DNA from: Kiritimatiellia bacterium
GTDB taxonomy: Bacteria > Verrucomicrobiota > Kiritimatiellia > RFP12 > UBA1067
Length of the DNA: 43,452 nucleotides
Assembly: GCA_017450695.1 (NCBI GenBank)
Contig: JAFSTA010000143.1
Coordinates: 1-43,452, forward strand
Direction: 5' to 3'
Position numbers and translations under genes: made by a program. The notes under the pieces were generated by a model, which was not told where the DNA came from, made no database searches, and saw nothing but the letters and a program-made list of their open reading frames with translations. Below, one piece after another: positions 26,034-34,100 of the stretch; position 1 is the first letter of the stretch; every line of letters starts with the position of its first letter.

Positions 26034-26249
26034 GTGCGGCATGTCTGCCGCACCGCAGAACCCTGCCGCGTCCGGTTGTGCGGCATACATGCCGCACGCT
26101 CGCCGCACCCTCCGCTGCCCCGTCCGGTTGTGCGGCATACATGCCGCACGCTCCAGGGACACGCCGCAAAAAACAAGGGGGCGCGAAGTGCGCCCCCCGT
26201 TTTCCCGTCCGGTTGTGCGGCATACATGCCGCACGCTCCAGGGACACGC
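26034..26249. repeat. Cluster of four REP-like palindromes (copies 3-6)
   Basis: Copies lie at 26034-26053 (GTGCGGCA-TGTC-TGCCGCAC), 26078-26097, 26130-26149 and 26215-26234 (the last three are GTGCGGCATACATGCCGCAC). The last two sit in a 43-44 bp identical direct repeat (26121-26164 and 26206-26249) that extends from CGTCCGGTT to GCTCCAGGGACACGC. The cluster fills the gap between the convergent GHL10 and guaA genes; the last copy overlaps the region just before the guaA stop codon. Confidence 0.93.
26177..26203. terminator. Bidirectional terminator between convergent genes
   Basis: GGGGGCGC (26177-26184) pairs with GCGCCCCC (26190-26197) around GAAGT. It is followed by CGTTTT on the plus strand; on the minus strand, TTGTTTTTTG follows. 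Its position between the GHL10 gene (+) and guaA (-) fits termination in both directions. Confidence 0.7.
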
Positions 26250-26253
26250 TCGC

Positions 26254-27231
26254 CTACTCGTACTCGATGGTGCCGGTCGGTTTCGGGGTCAGGTCGTACA
26301 GGACACGGTTGACGCCCGGCACCTCGTTGACGATGCGCTGGGTGATGTGGTGCAGCAGCGGGTAGGGGATTTCCTCGACCGTCGCGGTCATCGCGTCGCG
26401 CGTGTTGACGGCGCGGATGATCACCGGCCACTCGAAGGCGCGCAGGTTGTTGCGTACGCCCGTCGATTGGAAGTCGGGCACCACGGTGAAATACTGCCAG
26501 ACCTTGCCTTCCAGCCCGTTCTTCGCGAACTCCTCGCGGAGGATCGCGTCGGATTCGCGCACAGCCTCCAGCCGGTCGCGGGTGATCGCGCCGGGGCAGC
26601 GTACGCCGAGCCCGGGACCGGGGAACGGCTGCCGGAAAACCATCTCGTCGGGCAGTCCCAGTTCCTTGCCGACCACGCGCACCTCGTCCTTGAAGAGCAG
26701 CTTGATCGGCTCGACCAGCTCGAACTGCATATCCGGCGGCAGCCCGCCGACGTTGTGGTGCGACTTCACGGGGCCGCTTTCGAGGATGTCGGGATAAATC
26801 GTGCCCTGCGCCAGAAACGCGATTCCGTCCAGTTTGCGCGCCTCTTCCTCGAAGACGCGGATGAACTCGCCGCCGATGATCTTGCGCTTCTGCTCCGGAT
26901 CGGAGACGCCCGCCAGCTTGTCCAGGAAACGATCCACCGCATCCACATAGACCAGCTCCGCGCCGAGTTCGTCGCGGAAGACCTTGATGACCTGTTCCGG
27001 CTCGCCCTTGCGCAGAAGCCCGTGGTTCACGTGGACGCAGACCAGCTGCTTGCCGACCGCCCGGATCAGCAGGGCCGCGACGACGGACGAATCCACTCCG
27101 CCGGAGAGCGCGAGCAGAACTTTCTTGTCGCCGATTTGTTTCCGCAGTTCTTCCAACTGCTCGTTGATGAACGCCCGAGCGAGTTCGGGCGTCGTGATGC
27201 GTTGCATATCATCTGGACGTTTTGATGCCAT
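26254..27231 (-). CDS. guaA: Stand-alone GMP synthase ATP-pyrophosphatase subunit
   Basis: This 325-residue enzyme activates XMP with ATP for amination to GMP. It has the P-loop-like SGGVDSSVVAALL near residue 41, the ATP-pyrophosphatase core, and the complete C-terminal dimerisation domain (FRQPFPGPGLGVRC, VNEVPGVNRVLYDLTPKPTGTIEYE). The ~200-residue class-I glutamine amidotransferase domain that starts E. coli GuaA is absent. ATG 27231 has AAGGAG upstream and there is no further coding sequence before it. It is thus like the GuaAb half of split GMP synthases, or like short bacterial GuaA forms that may use free ammonia. No partner amidotransferase is in the window. Confidence 0.92.
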   Translation of the reverse strand: MASKRPDDMQRITTPELARAFINEQLEELRKQIGDKKVLLALSGGVDSSVVAALLIRAVGKQLVCVHVNHGLLRKGEPEQVIKVFRDELGAELVYVDAVDRFLDKLAGVSDPEQKRKIIGGEFIRVFEEEARKLDGIAFLAQGTIYPDILESGPVKSHHNVGGLPPDMQFELVEPIKLLFKDEVRVVGKELGLPDEMVFRQPFPGPGLGVRCPGAITRDRLEAVRESDAILREEFAKNGLEGKVWQYFTVVPDFQSTGVRNNLRAFEWPVIIRAVNTRDAMTATVEEIPYPLLHHITQRIVNEVPGVNRVLYDLTPKPTGTIEYE

Positions 27232-27249
27232 CTCTTCTCTCCTTTACAC

Positions 27250-27266
27250 GCCCCGCTCCGCAGGGC
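27250..27266. repeat. Small hairpin upstream of guaA
   Basis: GCCCCGC-TCC-GCAGGGC forms a 7-bp stem (one G-T type pair) between the MFS gene and guaA. It has the size and loop style of the other variable-stem hairpins and may attenuate or end read-through from the MFS gene. Confidence 0.45.
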
Positions 27267-27323
27267 AAATCCCTTTCAGTTTAGTTGATTTCCCGCGATT
27301 CGAACAGAACAAAGTGGCTACCC

Positions 27324-28580
27324 TCACACCGCGCTCCGCTGGCGCATCCGCAAGAACAGCACGTTGATGTAGTTCAGCGAATAAAAGACCACGAGCAGCA
27401 GGACGACGCCGGTCAGACCCCATTTCTTGAAGACCGGGAGCGCGACCTGGTTGCCGACGAGTCCCGCCACGCCCCACGCCGACAGGACGGCGCCGTGGAT
27501 CTTGGAAATGTTCGTCATGCCGTAGTGGTCGGCGAGTACGGCGGGAATCACCGAGAATCCCGCCCCGTAGCAGGCGGGGATGATGACCAGGCCGACGGCG
27601 AGCAGGACCGGGAGGAAGGAGACCATCATAACCCCGGCGGAAATCGCGAGGATGATGAGCAGGATGTTCACGCGCCGCGCCAGGCGGTCCGACCACCAGG
27701 CGAAGAGGAAGCGCCCCGCCCCGTTCATCAGTCCCATCAGCGTGATGATAAACGTGATGAATCCGTCGGTGTAGGACGGAACGGTCGCCATCAGCTGCTT
27801 CGCCAGCGGAATCAGGCAGAGGCCGCAGGAGATGTTGAGGAACATGAAAAGCCAGGTCTGGAGGAAGTAGCCGTTTTTCGCGAGGCGGACATAGGAGAAC
27901 TCCAGCGCGGGGATGTCATGCGCGAAGGTCATCTGCTGCTGTTCCGGCTTTTTCAGGATCATCGACGAGACCAGCATCGGCACGGCGTAGAAAATCGCGA
28001 AGACGAAGAATACCGTGGTGATGCCGAAGATCTCGAAGCCCTTGAAGCTCATGGAGAAGAGCCGCGTGGAGAATCCGAACCCCTTGTACAGGAGCGTGCA
28101 GAGCGAGGAACCCAGCCCGAAGGAAATGATGGGAACCGCCGCCGCGATCGCCTTCGCGTTCGGAAACCAGAGCATCATGGTCTTGACGGGGGAGATGTAG
28201 ATGACCCCCGTGCCCGTGCCGAGCAGGAAGCCGTAGCCGAGATAGATCAGCGTCAGCGACTTCACGCGCACGCCGATCGCGGTGACGACCAGTCCCGACA
28301 GGAAGAGGATCGTCCCGATCAGGGTGGAGAGCCGGATGTTCTTCTCGACGATCTTCCCGAAAAAGGCTGCGCCCATGCCGAGGAAGAAGATGCCGAGCGA
28401 GAAGGCGAACTGCACCTGCGGTCGAATCGCCTCCGCCGCCTTGATGTCCCCTCCGGTGAGGTATTGGGCGATGGGATCCGAGAATATCGTGAACGCGTAG
28501 ATTTGACCGACGGAAACCGCCAGCAGAAAGGCGGGAAGGACAGCGCGGAAAATCCGCTTGACACCAACTGCATTATTCAT
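27324..28580 (-). CDS. MFS transporter, oxalate/formate antiporter-like (OFA family)
   Basis: The gene encodes a 418-residue inner-membrane protein with 12 predicted helices. The family (OxlT-like) exchanges small carboxylates or related anions. Typical segments are AVSVGQIYAFTIFSDPI, GYGFLLGTGTGVIYISPV, LMGLMNGAGRFLFAWWSDRLARR and YGAGFSVIPAVLADHYG, with a long cytoplasmic loop at the centre (LKKPEQQQMTFAHD). The start ATG 28580 is chosen because AGGAG precedes it by 9 nt. An ATG 9 nt upstream touches the ribosome site, and the longer open frame lacks one. A good promoter lies at 28703-28731. Substrate is not deducible. guaA follows 92 bp downstream on the same strand. Confidence 0.88.
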   Translation of the reverse strand: MNNAVGVKRIFRAVLPAFLLAVSVGQIYAFTIFSDPIAQYLTGGDIKAAEAIRPQVQFAFSLGIFFLGMGAAFFGKIVEKNIRLSTLIGTILFLSGLVVTAIGVRVKSLTLIYLGYGFLLGTGTGVIYISPVKTMMLWFPNAKAIAAAVPIISFGLGSSLCTLLYKGFGFSTRLFSMSFKGFEIFGITTVFFVFAIFYAVPMLVSSMILKKPEQQQMTFAHDIPALEFSYVRLAKNGYFLQTWLFMFLNISCGLCLIPLAKQLMATVPSYTDGFITFIITLMGLMNGAGRFLFAWWSDRLARRVNILLIILAISAGVMMVSFLPVLLAVGLVIIPACYGAGFSVIPAVLADHYGMTNISKIHGAVLSAWGVAGLVGNQVALPVFKKWGLTGVVLLLVVFYSLNYINVLFLRMRQRSAV

Positions 28581-28702
28581 CTGAAACATCTCCTGGTTTG
28601 AATAATGCCCAGACGAACGACTTTGCGAAGGCCTGTGGTTCATGTGGTAAACTCCACCGGAAGGCACCCGCCTTCTTTTCGTCAGTTCCACAGACGGGGA
28701 AC

Positions 28703-28731
28703 ATCATAGCACAAGCCCCCGGAAAGGGCAA
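28703..28731 (-). promoter_or_regulatory. Sigma-70-like promoter of the MFS gene
   Basis: On the minus strand, TTGCCC (28726-28731) and TATGAT (28703-28708) are spaced by 17 nt. The predicted leader is about 115 nt. The tandem hairpin array starts 13 bp upstream of the -35 box. Confidence 0.65.
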
Positions 28732-28743
28732 TCCCTTTTTTGA

Positions 28744-28832
28744 GGCTGCGCCTAAATGGGGCTGGTGCCCCTAAGTGGCGGCTACGCCGCTGAAGTGGCA
28801 CTTCGTGCCTAAGTGGGGCTGTGCCCCTAAGT
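28744..28832. repeat. Tandem array of five short hairpins with different, self-complementary stems
   Basis: The five units are GGC-TGC-GCC (28744-28752), GGGGC-TGGT-GCCCC (28758-28771), GGCGGC-TAC-GCCGCT (28777-28791), GGCAC-TTC-GTGCC (28797-28809) and GGGGC-TGT-GCCCC (28815-28827). They are separated by nearly constant 5-nt linkers TAAAT, TAAGT, GAAGT and TAAGT, and closed by TAAGT (28828-28832). Unit spacing is 14-20 bp. The stems differ between units yet remain paired, so structure rather than sequence appears conserved. The array lies in the divergent-free gap between the beta-helix gene end and the MFS promoter. Confidence 0.9.
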
Positions 28833-28857
28833 TGGAAAGGCGGCGGCACGTTCGGTT

Positions 28858-28942
28858 GTGCGGCATATATGCCGCACACACGCCGCCGCCCTCTGCGCTG
28901 TTTTGCGGGTGGGGTTCTGTGGTGCGGCATATTATGCCGCAC
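28858..28942. repeat. REP-like palindromes, copies 7 and 8
   Basis: GTGCGGCATATATGCCGCAC at 28858-28877 is a perfect 20-bp palindrome and is preceded by CGTTCGGTT. A second copy with an ATATTAT centre lies at 28922-28942. Both are followed by ACACGCGCC-type sequence. They sit just past the stop codon of the beta-helix gene. Confidence 0.9.
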
Positions 28943-28963
28943 ACGCGCCGCCGCCCCAGCCCG

Positions 28964-31124
28964 CTACTGCTTCACGTCGATACGGACGCGGAAGAAGCGG
29001 TTCGGGTTGTACTCTTCCGCGATAATCGTGATCCCGTCTGGATCGTCCACCGCGAGCGGATACTCCGCCACGTTCCCCGTGCCGTCCACGTTGTCGGACG
29101 CGACAATCGTGAACGTGAAGACATCCTTTCCGTTCACCACGGGCAGCGTCTGGATGGCAACCGCGCCCTCGCCGTCGGTCTCGAAGCCGATGATGACGGC
29201 TCCCGCGAAGCTGTCGTCGTCCGCCTTGTCGAACGCATAGCGCAGCACGTTCGGGACCCCGTTCGCGTCCGTCGCGTCCCACGCGCCGCTCAAGCTCGCG
29301 CCGCTCGCCGCAGCCCATGCCTGGATGGCGGCGCTGGCGCTGGCGTTGACATCGTGTGCAAGCGTCCGGACGAGATACGTCGTGGTGGTGTCGTAATACG
29401 GCAGTTCCGCCTCGGTGTCCGTGACCAACAGGCTCGAATCGATGGAGAATCCTCCGCCCTGGGAAACCGGCCTGCAGCCTGACTCCGGCCCGATCAAGTC
29501 GGCATACGTATATTCCACGTATGTGCTTCCATTCCAGAATGGCCCGGTGGGGGCGGCCGCCACCACCTTTACGACATCCGGCCCGATTGCAACCCTGGTG
29601 TACGCGTTTGCGTCACTGTAGTCGGAGGATCCAATCGCGGACGAACCCGAACCGCCGTATGCGGTGACGGTGCCGCCGACGATGGAGATGCTGCCGCCGC
29701 CAGCGGTCGCATACCGATTTTCGCCGATGGCGGCAGCCAGGCTCCTGTAGGTGTTTTGAGCCACAAGCGATCCATCGCCGTCGATCGTGACGGAAGAACC
29801 ATACGGCACGCGTATCGCGGGCATGGTCGGATCGGACGAATCGGTGCCATTCTTGGTCACCGCGATTGCGTTCTCGCCTGCAAGAACAACCGTCACATCG
29901 CCGTTGCAGGTCAATCCGGCCTTCTTTTCCTTTGTGATCGACGCCTCATCGAGCGTCACGGTCACGCCGTCCGCGATGGTGATGTCGTATTCGGCCGTGG
30001 AAGAGCCGAAGATGACCAGGTCGTGCCGCACGGTGATGTCGCGCGTCAGCGTCGAAAGATCGCCGTCCCAGTCCTGATAGTATGTCCGCCTCGTCATCTT
30101 GTTGGACAGGAGGCCGTTCGACACATTGTTGAGCACCTCATCCTCGTAATCCTCGATGCCGTTCAGCGTGACGGTGCCGCAGCTGGAAGGATGGCCGCTG
30201 ACGTCGCCGCCCTTGCCAATCGGATTTGCGACCTTTAGGTGATCCCACTGGACGACGAGTTTCTCCACTCCGGGCTCGATCATGATGTTGCCGCACGACG
30301 TTCCGCATCCCGCGCCGATTGCGGCGGACTCGTTGGCGCCGTATGCCGTGATCGTGCCGCCGCGGATGGTGATGTCGCCGCATCCCTGCCCGGGGTAGTC
30401 GGCATTGTAGCCCGAACCGCTCGTACAGGTACTTGAGCCGATCGCGGCTGCATACTCACCGAACCACTGCGTTTTCGTCGCGTTTATGACGCCGCCCTCG
30501 ATGACGATGTTGCCGCACGAGTCTTCGTTGTCAACCCCCGCCCTGCTGGAGCATCCACCAATGGCGGCGCTGCGCAACGCGCCCCCCACAGACAGCGAGC
30601 CTTCGCCCTGAATCGTCAAGGTGTAGCCTTTCTTGACGTAGATGCCGGAGATGAAGTCGAACCCCATGACCGAGTTTGCCCCTTCGAGCACGATCGTCGC
30701 GTCCCCGAGACACTTGATGCCGGGCCATATATGGGAATTGTTCGGGTCGTTCTCGGGACCGATCACGGCGTCTTTCAGCCATACCTTCGCCCCAGCCGCG
30801 ACCTCTACCTGGTAATTGCCGGACAAACGACCGGTGGCCCGGTTCCCGTTCCTGAGAATGATCTTGCCCGTCGCCTGGGAAAGATCGACCTCCGAGTAGC
30901 CGACGAGCGTCCGCGTCAGGTATTCGGTCGTGTCGTCGATATCCGGGTCGATCATCACGCCGACGCAGGAAGCGACGCCGTTTTCGCTGTAGGGGTTGCT
31001 CTGCCCTTTTCCGATGGGCTCGTTTCCGTCAGACTGCACCCGTGTAGCCGTCACAGAAGTGATGCCGGGGCCAATCGTGATCGTACCACACGATGACGCG
31101 TAGCCGCCGCCAATGCCGCCGCCT
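28964..31124 (-). CDS. C-terminal part of the giant repeat protein (continuation of 31051-36861)
   Basis: This frame is open well upstream, but only the part after about 31124 is sensible. It takes up the module exactly where the other frame loses it (GGGYASSCGTITIGPGITSV). It holds modules 9 and 10 (IKCLGDATIVLEGANSV..GIYVKKGYTLTI and LTCNGDVTVVLAGENAI). After these comes a ~115-residue C-terminal domain (ATDANGVPNVLRYAFDK, FTFTIVASDNVDGTGNVAEYPL, NRFFRVRIDVKQ) also found at the end of the neighbouring gene 37055. That domain is probably a folding or secretion module common to this protein class. The fusion product with 31051-36861 would have ~2630 residues. Confidence 0.85.
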
Positions 31125-34100
31125 GATTGCCGCCGTAGGCGTAAATCGTGCCGCCGTTGATGGTGATGTCGCCGCAGGGGTAGGTGCCGCCGCCGATACC
31201 GGCGCAGTAAGTGCCGCCCCTTGCCGTAACATGGCCGCCGTCGATCACGATGTTGCCGCACGCCGTGTAGCCTCCGGCGCCGATGCCTGCCCCCCAACCG
31301 TTGCTGGAGGCCGTGAGGCTTCCCGTCCCGTTGATCGTCAGCGTACAGCCTTCGGGCACGTAGATGCCGGGGTAGTCCTCGTAGAAGCCGCGAACCGTGC
31401 TGGCGTTCCGGAGGGTAATCGTGGCGTCGCCAAGGCAGGTGAGCCCCGCCCACTGGTAGTCGGGGTAGGCATTCACACCCAGTATCGTCGCCTGCTTGAG
31501 CGTGACGTGCGCGCCGGCGGCGATGGAAATCTTGCAGGCGTGGCCGAGCGTGCCGCTCAGCGTCGCGCCGTCGCGGACCGTGATGGCCGTCACGCTCTCC
31601 GGCAGCGTCGAGAGGTCGAGGTTGAGGGGATAGATGGTGCGGGTTATCGTGCCGATTCCCGCTCCGTCCAGATTCTCCTCTGTTTCGTCGCAAAGTCCGC
31701 CCTGCACCGTAACGCCGCTCGCGTTGTCCATGCTCGTGCCGACCGGCACGGTGCCCAGACCGGCGCTTTGCGCGGTAATCACGCACGTGGCGGAGACGAA
31801 GCCAACGCCCTTCTCTACGGACACGCCGGCGCAACGCGCTTCCCTGCCGCCGCCGATGCCGTTTGCGCGGTCTCCGCCGGTCGCCCTGACGGTTCCGCCC
31901 CTGATCGTGACGGTGCCGCAGTCGGCGTGGTCGCCGCCGCCGATGCCCGCGCAGTACGTGCCGCCATTGGCATTGATCACGCCGCCCTCGATCACGATGT
32001 TGCCGCACGATATGTTGCCGCCGCCGCCGATACCCGCGCCGCGTCCGTTGCTGCTTGCGTCGAGCGAGCCGTCGCCCTTGATTGTCAGCGTCTTGTACCT
32101 GGGAACGTAGATGCCGGGATATTCCTCGTAGAATCCCTTGACGGTATTCTCGCCCACGAGAATGATCGTCGCGTCGCCGAGGCAGGTGATGCCCGCCCAC
32201 GGATAGCCGGAGTTGTTCACGCCGTTGATGGTCGCGTTGTCGAGCGTCACCGTGGCGCCGGCGGCGATGACGATCTGGCGGTTGGCGCCGAGCGTGCCGC
32301 TGATCGTCGCGTTGTCCCGCGCAACCACCGCCTCTTCGCCGCCCGCAAGCGAACCAAGCGCGACGTTCGGGAAGATGACGCGCCGCGAGCCGCCGTCAAG
32401 CGTCGTGTCCGAGAGACCCGACACGACGGTGATCGTGCCGCAGCTTGAGTATTGGTTTGCGGCACCTATCGGAACGGCGGTATTGTCGCCGCGAATGGCC
32501 TCCACGTACGTGATGCCGTAGTTGATCGTGACGTCGCCGCAGGAGGAGTGACCTGTGCCGGCGCCGATACCGCATCCGCCGCTGCCGCCCTTCGCGGTCA
32601 CGACGCCGCCGTTGATCGTAATATTCCCGCAGGAGGCAGAACTCGTGCCCGCGCCGATGCCGGCGCACTGCGCACCGCCCTCGGCGTAGATCGTGCCGCC
32701 CTCGATGACGATGTTGCCGCAGGACAGTGCCCATCCGCCGCCGATGCCCGCCGCGTAGTCGAAGGCGTAAGCGTTGAGTTCGCCGTTCTCGTTCTTGCTC
32801 TTGATCGTGAGCGTGTACCCGCTCGGCACATGGATGCCGGGGCAGCGGTAGGAACCCCGGACAATGTTTGTCCCCTCAAGCCAGATCGTGGCGTCGCCGA
32901 GGCAGTTGATGCCCGCCCACGCGCAGCTGCTGTCGTTGTTGCCCGGGATGACCACGTTGTTGAGCGTCACCTCCGCGTCGGCGGCGAGGGATATCTTGCG
33001 GTCCGCGCCAAGCGTGCCTGTCACGATGGCGCCGCTTGCGATCACCTTTTCGCCCGTCCCCGTCAGCTCGGAGAGGTCGGTGTTCGGGTCGGGTTCGAAT
33101 TGGCGGTAATAGCTGATTCCGCCGCTGGGCGTCGTTTCGATTACGCCTTTGGCAATATGGAAGTAGCCTCCGAGAGTCGATCCGTAAGAGCCGAACCCAA
33201 TCTCGTACGGGCAGTTTTCACCGCGCTGGGCCTGCACCTTGACGATTCCCGGATTGATCTGGACGCCGTCGCACCAGCCGTTGTAGCCGAAACCGATGCC
33301 CGAGGCCGTGTCGCCGCCGTAGCACTCTATATCGCCGCCGTTGATCACGATCTCGCCGCAATCAAGGCAATCCGCCGCAGAGCCGCCGCCGATGCCGGCG
33401 CCGCCGCTCGCGCCGTAGTTGTTCGCCGTAAGCGTACCCTTCCCCTCAATGGTGAGCGTGCAGCCCTGCGGCACGTAGATGCCGGGATAGTCGGCGTAGA
33501 ACGAGGAGACTTCGTTCGTGTTCATCAGCGTGATCGTGGCGTCGCCGAGGCAGGTGATGCCCGCCCACGGCGTGTCGTCGCTCTTGGCCGTCGTCTTGTT
33601 GATCATCGCGTTGTTGAGCGTCACGTGCGCGCCGGGCCAGATTTTCACCTTTACCTTCTTGTTGCTGTCGGAGATTGTACCCGTGATCGTTTTGCCGTCG
33701 AGCGCCGTGAACTCGAGCGTATCGCTGCTTTCGCTGCCCGCAAGGCTCAAGTTGCCGTTCCACGAATAAGTTCTGGTGTTGCCGCTATCCGTGTAATTCA
33801 GGCAGACGCTGATGTCGATGTGACGAAGCGAACCGCCCTCGCCCGTGCCGATATAGGCCGGAGCGCCTTCACCCTTTGTCGCCACGACCTTGGCGATACC
33901 TGATCTGACATAGACGGCGTAGCCTGCGCCGTTATAGCCAACGCCGATGCCGGGCGCATTCGCACCGCCGGTGGCGTTCACGATGCCGCCTTCGATGCTG
34001 ACGGTGCTGCAATTGCCCATGTAGGCACCGCCGATGCCAGCAGCCCCATATCCGCCCGTCGCCGTGACGTCGCCGCCCGCGACCACGATGGAACCGCTTA

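Noticed and set aside
23947-26247. 766-codon open frame antisense to the GHL10 gene
   Set aside because: Arg/His-rich composition and full overlap with a convincing plus-strand gene; its start region lies in REP-like palindromes.
26078-26249. Possible CRISPR array from three repeated palindromes
   Set aside because: Spacing is irregular (52 and 85 bp), the same palindrome occurs singly elsewhere, and one gap holds a terminator.
31125-32200. N-terminal ~360 codons of the frame ending at 28964
   Set aside because: Arg/His-rich junk that overlaps the correct module frame; only the part after the frame break is real.
31093-33903. Long plus-strand frames (451 and 483 codons) over the giant repeat protein
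   Set aside because: They reflect the periodic GGC/GCC-rich modules read from the other strand; their Ala/Asp/Arg-rich products have no independent support.
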